From positions 6,990,128 to 7,054,127 of the forward strand of contig NC_089313.1 of NCBI RefSeq assembly GCF_036669915.1: a stretch of DNA of 64,000 nt. Direction: 5' to 3'. The notes below the pieces were generated by a model. It was given only the letters and a program-made list of their open reading frames with translations. It had not been told where the DNA came from and made no database searches. A program made the translations under genes and the position numbers. This document shows positions 46,201-57,886 of this stretch, in pieces (the first letter of the stretch is position 1; each line of letters starts with the position of its first letter). Source of the DNA: Pocillopora verrucosa. Taxonomy: Eukaryota; Cnidaria; Anthozoa; Scleractinia; Pocilloporidae.

Positions 46201-49200
46201 GGTATGGAGAATATGGATATTGATGTTAGGGTGTACTGGGTCAAAACATACATGTCAATTTGTGGCACTCGTAACACAACAAGGTGTTTTTCCTTTGACA
46301 GATGGCTTGGATCTTTGGTGCTATGGAATGTTTGTAGTGCAGAGGTATGAATAATTATTATCAGAAGTAATTGAATTTTGGCATGTGGACACTTTCAAAA
46401 ATGGCCAAAAAATCAAGGGATCGTTCTTGCTCTGAGTCCTCCAATTATTCTCCAATTGGGTTTATGCTAAGTTCATTAATCAAATCACAGGCATCCCAAG
46501 CTCAGGTTTTGAGAAAAAGCAATTGATTAATTCATGAAAGTGCCATGCATTATGTGATGCAGAACCATTGAGAATTTGGACATCTTATAGGAAATAGTAT
46601 GAGGAATGAGATATGGTCAATTTAAAACAAATATTTTGAAAGACGAACATTTTATATGTACAAGATTAATAGAACTTACTCACTCCTGAGCTTGGGATGC
46701 CTGTGATCACTTGTTTGGTAATGTTTGTTTTGATTAAGTATTTTATATGTTTCTGCTTTAAAATGAATTTAAAAAGTAAACCAGCAGAAAGTTGAGGGTA
46801 CTACTTAGGATTTAGAAAAGGCCAGGTGAATGTTATTGAGATAGGTACCTTAACAGTCACTGTGACAGTTTCAAAAAACCAACCATACAATAAACAGTTC
46901 TCCCTGTCACTGAAAGATACCAAAGTGTACTGGTGCTTGTTGAAAAAGTGAGATAATTTTCATAGCCTATTCACATACCCAGAGCTGTGAAATCTTCTCT
47001 TAAAACTATTACCTTGAATTTACTTTAAAAAAAATGATTTTAAAACATGATTTCATTCTTCAGGAGCAGTTCTTTAAAAAGATTGCACAGCTGTTCCAAG
47101 ATGGAGGCCTTGATATAGCACTTACTGACACAGAAGATGAACAACTTTTATTTTCCTACTCCAAGTGAGTGGATTTAAAAATATTTTTTAAACTACCATT
47201 TTGAAATTTGTGCTTCCTCTTTAAGTCTTTTATTTTTTATCTCAAAATATATTTTTTGCCTTTATTCTAGAAATTCCACTGCTCTCCACAGTGGAAGGAT
47301 AATATTAAATGAAAATTCAACGGAAGACATAATGGCATTAGAGAAATATACTTTTTCAAATGCTTTAGCTTTGTCTGGTAAGGGAAAATTGCTGTACAAA
47401 ATTACCTTTAAGTAGCTTAAGTGCACAGTTTGGCAACCTTAAATATTATACATGTTCTCCACACTTTTTCCTAAACATTTCCTACAGTATTGACAAAGAG
47501 AATTTGTTTAACAATCAAGAGCTTCTTTATTTGGTAGTCATTTCCTTTATTCTGAGACTCATGGCCTTAATGTGTGATTCAGGTATGATATTATAGAGAG
47601 AAATTAGATGCTAGTCACTCTTAGGAGTTAAAGAGTTAAAAAGACTTCTTATGGCCTAGTGTAATGACAGTGTATAATAACTTAGCAATAACTTGATTTT
47701 TGTTTGTTTCTATGCACCAGTTAAACTTGCTATCTGGGAGTCAGTCTTAGATCAATATGTGGAGTCCATACAATGGGTCCCTGAGGTGAGAAGTTCTTAG
47801 AGTTTTGAGCAAGCATAGAAAGCAAAACCTGACTGAACACTTTGAATGCAAACTAGTGGCCACATGGAAATGTGTATCCACAGTTTTTAAGCTAGTCATT
47901 CTACTTTTTGTTCAGTTTTATTCCTGACTTTAATTAATTTTTATTTTATTTTTAAGGATTTAAGGAAAGGAAGAAAAGTAAGAATGTCTAGAAAAGAAGT
48001 GCTAGAGAAAACAGGAGAACTCATTTCCCTCAGGTACTGTTGTGCGTGATTAAGAATTTTATAACTATATTATTTTGTACCTAACATGCTTTATTCTCAG
48101 TTAAATGCCTCCAGCACTAAATCCAAACTTAGCCTGGCAAACCAAGCAGGTATTTGACTTTGGAACTTTCAGTTGGGGCTGGAATTTATTACCCAAGGTT
48201 TTTACTTTCAACTTGGCATTCACAGATCTGTTTGAAGTAAATATTTTAAAGCTGCAAACCCAGTAACAACTGTGAATTTTTACTCCAAAACCTGGTGCTT
48301 AATGAAATATGAGGAGTTAGTGAAAAAAAAAATGAGAAAGAATAATTCTATGCTAAGTTTCAATGACACATTGATCCTTATCAGTAATTCTCCCTATTGT
48401 CCCCCACATTTTACTTATAGTGTTTGTTTGGAGAATTTGGTATTGGATCTATGAATTATCCACTCATCACCTTATCTACTTGATACTGTAGTAGTATTGT
48501 AAGGTGAAATTCTGCCTTGGTCACCCAAGGGAGTTAGAGGAAGAAGTAATTTTTGATTGAGAGGTGGAGGATAGGCTTCGTAAATACTTAACGTCATTCT
48601 CGTGCCAACTTCATCTTCATATGAAAACCTTGAAATATAGTGTGTTTCTTTGGCTGAAGTGCCAAGGGTTCATTTATGTACTATTTCTCTGAAACTGCTA
48701 CTAACTTTAGAGTTATTAATTCATACAGTTACAAAGAATGAAAAAGATAATCATTTGTGGAACTTAAATAAGCTTTACAAAGTATTTAGTTCATATTTGC
48801 ATGGATACATATCCTCGTGCATTGTGTGCCTGTGTCACTCTTAATTTACAGTTCTCTATAGACTTAAAGTCTCTCTTTTTTTTTTGCTAGGTATAAAATC
48901 AATTTGTCCTCTGATCTTCTGATGACCCCAGATTTTTACTGGGACAGAGAAAACCTGGAAAACTTGTATGACAAAACTTGTGTCTACCTTGATATTCACA
49001 GAAGAACAAGGGTAAAATATGATGTGATGATTAATTATTATGCTATATATTGCGGTGATTATTCCAATAAAGATCATTTCGGTAAAAAGTTCAACCAAGC
49101 TGCTTACAGAGAACTGGGGAGATTTTTGGAGATTTGGAGATGCTCCCAGCGTCGAAAACAAGACCAGACCAAAACAGTACAAACTCAGTGGTCATGTAAT

Positions 49201-50272
49201 TTGACTGGGAGTGTGAGTTCTTCAAGGTCCCCTGCTACACAGTGTTTAAGATAAAGGAAACAAAAGCCACTGTTTGTAATCCTTATCCAAGAAGACTGTA
49301 ATGTCTAAGTGTTTGCTAAGGTCATTAGACCAGCAGAACATTTTCCATGTATAGTTACAGTGTATTTAAAAACTCTCAACATTAGACTGGTCAGGGGTTC
49401 GAACCTCGTTCTTTCCCCCCCCCCCCCCCCTCACTGCTCATTAGTCTATCCCTCTATCAGTTGGTGGTAATCACCAGCCTGCATTTTGGACTTTATAAAT
49501 CACATTGAATACAAAGCAACTCTACATGGGTGTCAAGCTACACTGACAAATGTTTCTTGTTCCTAGGTGATGAATGAGAAATTAAACCATTGTTCTGAGA
49601 TGGTGGAGTTGTTAAGAACACATCTCAGTGAAAAACACTCATTCAGGTTGGAGTGGGGAATAATTGCACTTATAGCAGTTGAGGTACTATATTATCACTG
49701 GTACATTATCATAAAATTACACAAAACGTAAAGGCAATATCTTATCCCTGTACTCTGTAACATCAGTATGCAGATTCCTCATACTGTTCTCTACACATTT
49801 CCAAAGGTACTGACGAAGAAAATTTTTTTAGCAATCAATAGTTTCTTTAGTTGGTGATCATTTCCTTTATTCTCATGACATTAACGTGTGATTCAGGGGT
49901 GATATTGTAAGGAGAAATTAGATACCAGTCACTCTTAGGGTCAAAGGGTTAACAGTAGAGTGTGTTACTATAGAATGCATCACAGTAACCAAAATCAGGG
50001 CCTGTTGCCATGGCACTTCATCAGCAGTTCATTGCACTTTAAAATTGTTTTGATTTTCTCTTCCTTTCAAAAATTCAAACTTGCACCCAAAGAAGTCTTT
50101 GTTCCTCCTCTTGACTTAAATTTGGGATACCTTTCCTGAGATAAAGATCAGAATCTCCTGAGTTCTCCACTGGGATAGTGCTAATTAAAAAAAATAATAT
50201 TTCTTTTTATTACTGTTATAGGTTGTCTTTGAGACATTGTATTTAATAGAGAGATACTTTCCATTCAGATGA
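43278..50272 (+). CDS. RMND1: RMND1, mitochondrial DUF155 protein
   Basis: RMND1 is an inner-membrane mitochondrial protein needed for mitochondrial translation. Twelve exons read in phase: 43278-43379, 43689-43838, 44703-44811, 45163-45235, 46302-46344, 47064-47164, 47271-47377, 47721-47785, 47957-48033, 48891-49011, 49567-49683 and 50222-50272, giving 371 residues (human about 449). The first 32 residues are basic with no acidic residue (MANKLLRKC start), like a mitochondrial presequence. The DUF155 domain runs from about residue 85 ([16 protein letters not shown]) through [16 protein letters not shown] and [19 protein letters not shown] to [12 protein letters not shown]-terminal membrane helix follows ([16 protein letters not shown]). 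These match the human protein closely. Several short exons were found only by splice phase. Likely polyA signals are at 50450-50455 and 50694-50699. Confidence 0.93.
44276..44318. repeat. Perfect 20-bp-arm hairpin in RMND1 intron 2
   Basis: The left arm TGATATGTCAAGTGAGCCTG (44276-44295) and its exact reverse complement (44299-44318) are separated by only GAA. I see no flanking duplication. Confidence 0.85.
44375..44570 (-). repeat. Type-A dispersed repeat in RMND1 intron 2
   Basis: Starts CAACCCTTTCACTATCAAGA and includes TTCTCATTACTTGTCCACTT and AGAGAAATTCTGCCTTGAT: the reverse of the 45.9-kb copy. Confidence 0.6.
45860..46245 (+). repeat. Type-A plus type-B repeat pair in RMND1 intron 4
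   Basis: A full type-A copy (to about 46070) abuts a type-B copy. Their junction reads GAGAGTTAAAGGCTTAAGAG. This head-to-tail arrangement shows that the two types are parts of one composite family. Confidence 0.65.
47475..47645 (-). repeat. Type-B repeat in RMND1 intron 7
   Basis: Has AATTTGTTTAACAATCAAGA, CATTTCCTTTATTCT, and the end TCACTCTTAGGAGTTAAAGA. Confidence 0.6.
48350..48545 (-). repeat. Type-A repeat in RMND1 intron 9
   Basis: Contains CAGTAATTCTCCCTATTGTC, GAGAATTTGGTATTGGATCT and GTGAAATTCTGCCTTGGTCA: a reverse copy. Confidence 0.55.
49745..49955 (-). repeat. Type-B repeat in RMND1 intron 11
   Basis: Starts ATCCCTGTACTCTGTAACAT and ends CACTCTTAGGGTCAAAGGGT, then TAA. Matches the copies at 47.5 and 52.6 kb. 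Confidence 0.6.
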
Positions 50273-50700
50273 CCTTGGCCTGAAAGAAGACCATATCAGA
50301 GCAGCAATCCAAATATTTTGTTGCACTTATAAGGAACCTTAAATGTTTTTTTAAAAATTATTTTAGATGACCTTGGCCTGAAAGAAGAACTTATCAAAGC
50401 AGCAATTCACAACATTTTGTTGCACTTATGAGGAATCTTAAATGTTTTTAATAAAATTATTTTGGATGACCTTGGCCTAAAAGAAAACGGATCAATATCA
50501 GCATCTGGGCAACTGCCCACCTACTCTTACCTTAACTCAACAACAGTCAATTGATAACAAGTTAGCGTTAATGTTGGGTTAGGGGAGGGGTAGGTGGGCA
50601 GTTGCCCAGATGCTGATATTGATCTAAGAAAACCATATCAAAGCAGCGATCCACAACATTTTGTTGCACTTATGAGGATCCTTTAATGTTTTAAATAAAT
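50268..50700 (+). repeat. Three ~95-bp tandem repeats in RMND1 3' UTR
   Basis: The unit GATGACCTTGGCCTGAAAGA, continuing through AAAGCAGCAAT and CATTTTGTTGCACTTAT, occurs at about 50268, 50366 and 50465. The first copy begins at the last sense codon and the stop codon itself. Copies 2 and 3 end in AATAAA, while copy 1 does not. Copy 3 is split by the element at 50489-50625. Confidence 0.85.
50489..50625. mobile_element. 137-bp MITE with 36-bp TIRs and 8-bp TSD
   Basis: The ends GATCAATATCAGCATCTGGG through CCCACCTAC are inverted at the other end over 36 bases (one mismatch at the terminal base). The flanking octamer AAGAAAAC is present on both sides (50481-50488 and 50626-50633), and removing one copy restores the interrupted tandem repeat. 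An 8-bp duplication is typical of hAT or P superfamily insertions. Confidence 0.85.
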
Positions 50701-52112
50701 TTTTTTATACACTGTCATCAGAATTGTTTTTTATGGTTTTAGTTTACTTACATTTCAATAATTGAAATATATTTAACTAGTAAACTAAAAATCTGAGACA
50801 ATTTGAAGAAAATACAAGAATGTCTTTACTGTGCCACTGAATGGGAAAATCAAGAAGACAGGTCCTTGTCATTCTCTATTTCTATAGGTTTAATTTTTCC
50901 AGTGGAGTGTCCAAAGAAAAGAAAACATCCCAACAGAATGTAACTAAGGTTAAAAAAAAAGTTATGAACTTGGTCAACATGTTAAAAAAAAAAAAATATA
51001 ACGATTATCACAGATCAATCAATGAATAATTTATGTTTCATTATCTGCCTCCCCTATCTTCATATGACCTTAATTTAACAATCTCTTGCAATGGGACTCA
51101 GAGAATGATGAACACTAGAAATGTTTATGGGATGTTGATGTTCTTATGTTGCAAAGAAAGAGCCAATCAGGCATTATGTAACTGCTTGTAAACCTCTATG
51201 GCCAAGGTAAATAATTTGTTATTATGAGGTTTGCACACAAGTCTTTAATTTCCTCATAATTGGTTGGTAAACAGTTGACAATTGTCAGAATCAAATCAAA
51301 GTGTTCATGGTTTTCTGTGTCTCACAGAAACTATTTCCACTCGACTGCAAATCATACAATTTGCTTTTATTTGTTAAGTAATAGATTATTACTTGCTTTT
51401 GGTCAATCCTTTGAGATAGACACTGAGAACTTGCCAATAACACCTAGAGATATGTGCTTTAGTTATCAAAACTAAAGATTAACATGGTTAGTTTAATTAA
51501 CCTTTTCAATCCTAAGATATCATTAAGGAATCTCCTTAATGTTTGCTATGTATTTATTCTGATTTTAATTGTGAGAAATTGGTGTTGGATCAATAACTAA
51601 TAACCTAGTTGATGTTTTCCTTTCCTCTCGTTACATGTATGCTTGACATTATTATGACATTGTATGCCAGGGAGAAATTAGAAGGGTTAGAAGAAGCAGC
51701 TATCTTGCTCTAGCATCAAGTTCTCCTAACTAATTTAAAAGGAAATGTGTAGCAGCTGGAGGGGAGAATTAACAATCAGATCTTAGGAGTTCAAGGGTTA
51801 ATTTACAACCTTCGCATAGGATAAAATGAGTGAAAACTAAGAATATATGCCTGAGCTTTTAACGACTGATGGATGCTTGAAACATAATAGCCCCAAAGAC
51901 AAAACAATTAGCTGCAGGAAAAAATGAAAAACACAAAAAACAAAAAAACATTTAAGACTTCTCAACCCACATAAAGTTGCCACTGCCAGGAGTTTCTTGA
52001 ATAAAAAATCTTTGGCAAACACTTTTCCCTCTTCATTCTTGACTGTAGATCTAGAACTTGTTGATCTTTTCTAACAAGTTTCATTTTAAATGATCATGTA
52101 AACCAACAAGTA
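50701..52112. other. Intergenic, convergent 3' ends
   Basis: Lies between the RMND1 and C22orf39-like 3' ends. Contains low-complexity A-rich runs (near 50950-51000) and repeat copies at about 51495-51800. No other gene is seen. Confidence 0.45.
51495..51802 (-). repeat. Dispersed TTAACC-type repeats, diverged
   Basis: One copy starts TTAACCTTTTCAATCCTAAG. A second ends CAGATCTTAGGAGTTCAAGG, then GTTAA. They appear to be two overlapping type-A fragments. Confidence 0.5.
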
Positions 52113-54154
52113 TTAACTTTTGTCATTCCAATGTTCACTAGGATTCTCTCTTCTTTCCCACACTGAAAATGATGTAAATTTTATTTCATCCATTTCCAAA
52201 GCTTCCTGCATTATTGCCTACAAAATAAAAAAAATCTTTATACATCTTTATACAAAAATAAACTCATTTTAAGCTACCTATACTTCGTAACACCTCCACT
52301 AGAAGACAAATCCATGTGGAAGAGATTGCCCAATCACAACTTAATACTAAAAATTATCATTTCAACCCAGAGTAAGGAGCATCTCTCATTAAATGTTAAT
52401 GATCTGAAGTCTCAGAGTTACACCCTGTTCAGATGCCAACCTTTTCACAAGACTAATTCCTACTGAGCTATGCTAACAATTTTGAATTTGAATTACATTT
52501 TGACTTGGATGCCAAACTTGTATTATACATTGCAAGCACTGTTCTTTTTCTTCTGTATTAACCCTTTACACCCCCAACATCAGTACGCATATTCTCCATA
52601 CTGTTCTCCATACATTTCCTAGGGTGTTTACAAGGAGAATTTGTTTAAAAATCAACAGCTTCTTTCATTGGTTATCATGTCTTTCATCCTCATCATTTTC
52701 ATGCGTGATTCTGAGATAATGTTGGGGGAAGTTAGATGTCAGTCACTCTTACAGAGTTCTCCTTTTCAGGCAGTAACCGGTAACATTTACTGCCTGTAGT
52801 ACCTCAGATCATTACCATTTAAAATTGCATGGAATTCTTGAAAATTCAACAGGTAAAAGGATTGCTTTACTGGTTTTAAAATTTATTTTACCTGTTATGT
52901 GTAAAATAAGGGAGAACACTGCTCTTACTGGGAAAAAGAGTTAAATGAACAAACCTTTGCTTCTGGGGATTTTGTAAATGTGTATGATAAACAGCTACGG
53001 AAGGCCTGAAAATATATTGAACAGTCTTCCATACTGCCATAGATGTAGTATTTGTGGAACTGGTTCCAGGATGCTGTCAGCAAAAAATCAACATTTTAAA
53101 CTTCCTAACATTTTAAGGCTTACTCATTTTTTTAAAATGAATTTGTGTTCATCATAAGATATCAGTGACAAGACATTGATGAAAATGAGGTAAAAGGTGG
53201 TAACACTTACATCGGCAGATTCTAAACTTATCAAAAAAGATATGACAACTTGGTCGCTGCAAAACATAACAAAAAAAAGAAATGATCAGGTACAATTATG
53301 ACCATCCCAGGTAAGTTGCAACTCAAATCTTTGGCTCCCAGTGGTGATTGCCATATGCCTTCTCCCTATAATATCCATACATTATCCAGAAAACAGGTAA
53401 TGAGAATATTCCAACTGATCAGGTAGAAACTGTTTTCTTGATTTAACACCAAATTCATGTGACTAATTTGCAAGGAAATGAGAATCAAATCTGGGAGTGA
53501 AAGGGTTGAGCAAGAGCAGAAAAGAAGCCTAGAAAAAAATTCAGGATTTAATGGGACTTGAAGATGTTACCTATAAAAAGACAAAGATAGGTACAATATC
53601 AAACATGACTTAAATACTAAATCAACATTAAAAATTTATATCAAAACCTTTACAACCTGTAACTCAACGTACTCATATCAAATCAAAATTTAAAATTTAT
53701 ATCAAAACCTTTACAACCTGTCACTCAATGTACTGTCTAGATGTAGGTCTTTATCATGCGTAAATTTAAACTGCAAATCGACATGTACGTACTACACGTG
53801 CCGAGTGAACAAGATCACATAAAAAACTTTTCCTACGCTTACAACATTAAAAGCAAATGGATCTTTATAAATTGTGGCTCTCTACGGGTGAAACATCAAT
53901 TTTTTTTTTCATTGATGAATGAATCACCTCTCTACTACACGTGTGCCGGTAGTTATGATGATGACTGACTGAAGATCAATATTACATCATTCGTTCATGC
54001 TAGTTTTCACTAATGTTTTTGATCTGCTGTTTACGAATTTATTGAACGACATTGTTTTCAACAAAAACGATCAGCTTACTTTGAACTCTGTTGCTGCCAC
54101 TCTATCTTTTTGAGAGTTTTCTTCTCCCAAGACGGTGGTCACAAAGTCGGACAT
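52113..54154 (-). CDS. C22orf39: C22orf39-like twin CX9C protein (UPF0545/DUF3128)
   Basis: Found by splice sites; all four exons are short. Exons 54154-54080, 53256-53211, 53073-52955 and 52217-52113 are phase-compatible and give 114 residues (MSDFVTTVLGEENSQKDR start). The core RPSCHIFFDKFRICRSSWNQ, then F-H-K-Y-Y-I-Y-G and CSIYFQAFRSC, parallels human C22orf39 (RPC...C, HHYYVHG, CEQWQRDLASC), and the W-x-x-R tail is also similar. Cysteines at 29/39 and 58/68 form two exact CX9C pairs. This helical hairpin motif in other proteins is oxidised in the mitochondrial intermembrane space. The human protein, also called PANTS, has been linked to synaptic plasticity. Location here is inferred. It is head to head with TXNDC17. 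Confidence 0.82.
52558..52765 (-). repeat. Type-B repeat downstream of exon 3 (C22orf39-like intron 3)
   Basis: Starts TTAACCCTTTACACCCCCAA, then CATCAGTACGCATATTCTCC, and ends near GTCAGTCACTCTTACAGAGT: a good example of the B consensus. Confidence 0.65.
53320..53515 (+). repeat. Dispersed repeat copy in C22orf39-like intron 1
   Basis: Ends ATCTGGGAGTGAAAGGGTTG and contains ACAGGTAATGAGAATATTCC. A diverged member of the same family. A nearby 65-bp direct duplication (about 53625-53735, TATATCAAAACCTTTACAAC) is separate. Confidence 0.5.
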
Positions 54155-54325
54155 TATTCACTACAATCAATGAACAAATTATTACAGGCTTTTACATCGC
54201 AGCTCTGGCAGCTAGGAGTTGGGTTCTAGACAGGGCTTTTTTCCTTATTGAGAATCAAATCGAGGCGTAGGGTTGAGAACGAGGCCAATCGAACGCAAGG
54301 GAAAAAGTTCCACGATTATTTGGAA
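54155..54325. promoter_or_regulatory. 171-bp bidirectional promoter
   Basis: Only 171 bases separate the start codons of the divergent C22orf39-like and TXNDC17 genes, and both 5' UTRs must fit within or near it. No TATA box or clear CCAAT box is seen. Co-expression is inferred. Confidence 0.55.
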
Positions 54326-57300
54326 ATGTCTGAACCGAAGCAACTCCAGCTTCAAGTCGAAGGGCTCAGTAATTTGATGCAGACTCTGGAAGAGCATAAG
54401 GGGAAGAGGAGAACGGTGATGTTTATCGGTGCTATGAATGAGAATGGCGAGAGCTGGTGCCCTGATTGTCGAGACGGTTTGTAACTCATCAGGAATCTTT
54501 CGTTCTGGAAACTATCAGCAAGCTTAATTATAATTCCAAGTCTCCTGTTAAGAAAACTGGATTGGCTATTCCATATTATTAAAATCATTAAGAGATCGGA
54601 GCGATACGTTTTCCTAAGCAGTATATTGAATGTTTTTTTGACTGTTGTCGACCATCGATCGTCTGTATTTTTTCAGTCTGGACTACACCCAGTCGATTGT
54701 AGATAAGTCAGCTGATTTTAATCACGCACAGTATTAGAGAAGGGAATATTTTTTTTATGCAAAATTTTTTTTACCATTGCGATCCATGACGATTATGGGA
54801 AGAAATCGAGATTTCCTCAAGTTGCAATATTCTTGGATTGATGACATTAATCGATCGAGTGTCAACTACTTACCGAAACGTATGAGTCACAAGAATAAAT
54901 GAATATTCATTTAAAAACTGAACATACTGTACTCATTGGCGTAGCAATGAGAACAAACTTCTTATTTTCTCTTTTTTTCGTGTCTCATCACTCCCAATTT
55001 CTCATCAGTAATTCTTTTTACTGTCTGCTATGCAATTCATATGTTGATAGTTCGGAGAATTTGTTTTTGGACCAACCATTAATCCCCTAATTGACATTTT
55101 TCTGTATTCTCATCACATGTCTAATTGAAATTGTATTGATATAGAAATGATAAATTTTCTCTTGGTTACTCATGGGAGTCAATAATTCCCTAGTTAATAA
55201 TTTTTCGATTCTCATCACTTGTCTGCTTGATATTGTTTTGATATGGTAAGCAGAAATTCTGTCTTGGTTATCATGGGAGTTAAAGGCTGGGCGAAGGTTC
55301 ACGCAGAATGAGCCTTTGGAGTAATATTATTGTTTTGAAAATGGTGTCATAGTTGTAGAGCTGAAGTTGTAGGGCTGAAGTTGTAAGCCATGAACTGATA
55401 ATCTCCCTTAACAAATGTAGTTTTCAGTCATAGAACTGTAATTTCTAAGCCTTCAATTTTAAGTTCTGAGAATTTTAAAACAATACCATTTTACTTAATC
55501 TTTGATATTGATTTTTAGCTGAGCCAATTGTAGAGGCTGCTTTGAAAAAGGCCCCATCTGATATGGTGTTCATCTTGGTTATTGTTGGTGATAAGCCTGA
55601 GTAAGTATGTCACCATTGGTAAAATCAGATAGGATGAAAAAAATTTTTGCTTCCATATTTGTGGTTTTGCATTGTTTGTTATTCTTACAATTGTTTTACC
55701 AGCTGACAGCTTTTTATGCAAAGGGATGAAAGCAAATTCGTTATGTGATATAAAAAATGTTCTTTTCTGTACATTTCCTTTGATACTGATAAGGAGAATC
55801 TCTTTAACAATGAAAGTTTCTTAGGTTGGTATCATTTCCTTTATTCTCATGGTCTTAGAGAATGATTGAGCTGTATGCTGTATGCTCCTACAGTGTGGGT
55901 TTAAAGGGTTTAGTGAATATATATATATATTGTTAAAAAAGACTACTTCATTGGGCAGGTTATTTAAACAAGGTTAAGCTGTCATCTAACAAACTGTGTT
56001 CTGAACTATCTTCAGTTTAGCTGAACCTTTTATCTGAATGTTTTTGTTAACAGTGTCAAGAGGGTGGAAGGTTAACAGTGGAAGTAATATTTATTAAATT
56101 AAAACAAAACCTTTTATAGGGAATAACTGAGGCCATTGCTTGTGTAAAACCCAAAGGTGGGTTAGACCTCGTGTAAATAATCAGCCCATAGGGTGTAATA
56201 CCCATGCTCTCAAGGCAAACATTTGAAATTGTAAGCTTAATTTGGATGAACGTTCTTAAAATATCTCTCATGTCTAAACTAAGCAGAAAATAGAACTTGA
56301 CATTATAACAGGCTTTGACCTTGTAACTCACATGAGTTACTAAGGCAAAACTTCCCTGTACAATATCAATACAATGTCAATTAGACAAGTGATGAAATTA
56401 ATTAAGGAATGGTATTAGTTGATCCAATATCAAATTCCCTGAGCTAACATCACAGGGATTGTATTATAGACAGTTAGGAGAATTACTGATGAGATCTTGA
56501 GAGTGAAAGGGTTAAATATCTACATGTTTATGTGGTGATGGTGACTAGCTATCATATAGTTGGCTTTCATGCAATGGTATTGTTGCTTAAAAATCAGACC
56601 CAGCTTGTGCAATTGATACTGCAATAACACTATCTGCTGGATATTAATTTCTATCTGTCCGATAGCAAAGTACATTTTGTTAACAGTTATCTGCTGGATA
56701 GCAATTTAACCAATAGATAAAGTTATACCTAGAAAGACTGGGGCCAGGTGGTAATTACATGATTCATTTTTGTTTCAATAGGTGGAAATCACCTGATAAT
56801 GAATTTAGAACAAATCCTGCTTTCAAACTGAAAGAAATTCCAACAATCGTGGATTATGGCACTGTAAGTGAACTTGATGTTGATACTGGTAATTTGCAGT
56901 TATTAAATTGATTTAAATGTTTTGTCTCTCTGTCAGACTTAAATGTATACGTGGCAGACACAACAAAGTCCAGTCCCTTTTTTTTTCTTAAAATATTTAG
57001 TTCTGAAAGTTGTAGGAGAACAGCCATTCTTGATTGATGCACTGTTCCCCATTGCCTATTTAGTGAATAAACACATTTTGCATGAAAGGACTCACCTCAG
57101 ATGCCTTTTTAGTTCAACTTGATAGATGGGTTGTCAGTAAAGCATAGGAAGTAACATTTCTTTAACAATCAGCTGGTGCCATCTACTCTTAAAATAAAAA
57201 AAAATAATATTTTTCTATCATCATCTAGCCTAGCCTTTTGATGATCTTTACATTTAATTTTTTTTTATTTTTTAGTTTGGATTTGATTTCAGGTATATTA

Positions 57301-57886
57301 TTACCATTTTAAATCACTATCACCATTACCGTATTATGGTAAAACATAAGTAATAGTAAGAAGTGAACTTTATTAGCATATCTTGTATCTATCTTGGTAC
57401 AGTAACTGTAACTCAATATGCAATAAGATAAAATTTCACACAGACTCACAATACAATCATATTCTATATCAGTGTATTCTATATTCTTTATATAGCTAAA
57501 ATTAATTGCATATTAAAATCTAGCAATTAGAAAATGTTCAAAAGTTGTCCATAGAGTGTGAGTGTGTAACTTGACCTATGTGCACCATCATTACCATCCA
57601 ACAATCATTATTGCTATAATTATTATTAGTATAGTATCAGTTATTATTATTATTATTATAACTTTCCTGATATATTTATTTTAATTGTTATTATTATTAT
57701 TATCATTATTTTTGGGTATAGTGTGGCATCCATGAATTTGTCAAGTGACACAGTCTAGTGTCAGTGCAACTGACATCATGACGCAGATTTCTTAATTTAT
57801 CACATTTTTTATTTTTTCAGGACAAAAGACTTGGTTGTGAAGATTGCAAAAATTCAGAGATAGTGGACAAATTCTTTACAGAATGA
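54326..57886 (+). CDS. TXNDC17: Thioredoxin-domain protein 17 (TRP14)
   Basis: Cytosolic thioredoxin-like oxidoreductase reduced by thioredoxin reductase; in mammals it reduces cystine and some signalling proteins. Exons 54326-54476, 55519-55600, 56782-56863 and 57821-57886 are in phase and give 126 residues (human 123). The active site WCPDC is at residues 44-48, in the family-specific context NGESWCPDCRDAEP. GDKPEWKSPDNEFR and LKEIPTIVDYGT match the rest of the fold, including the cis-Pro. The last exon ends LGCEDCKNSEIVDKFF. This adds a second CxxC (Cys111/Cys114) where the human protein has a single Cys. The start is the first in-frame ATG; the upstream open extension has only TTG. PolyA signal AATAAA at 58168-58173. 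Confidence 0.92.
54975..55285 (-). repeat. Two reverse type-A repeats in TXNDC17 intron 1
   Basis: Phrases CTCATCAGTAATTCTTTTTA and GACCAACCATTAATCCCCTA, then a second partial copy with TCTCATCACTTGTCTGCTTG and CATGGGAGTTAAAGGC. Confidence 0.6.
55765..55915 (-). repeat. Type-B repeat in TXNDC17 intron 2
   Basis: TGTACATTTCCTTTGATACT, then GATAAGGAGAATCTCTTTAA and TATTCTCATGGTCTTAGAGA, ending GGGTTTAAAGGGTTTA. Confidence 0.6.
56325..56520 (+). repeat. Type-A repeat in TXNDC17 intron 2
   Basis: Contains CAATATCAATACAATGTCAA, AGTTGATCCAATATCAAATT, GGAGAATTACTGATGAGATC and the end GTGAAAGGGTTAA. Confidence 0.65.

Noticed and set aside
49380-49430. tRNA-like GGTTCGAACCT B-box before a C-run
   Set aside because: No A-box, acceptor stem or cloverleaf around it.
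54248-54325. N-terminal extension of TXNDC17
   Set aside because: It begins at TTG; the first ATG (54326) gives the expected length.
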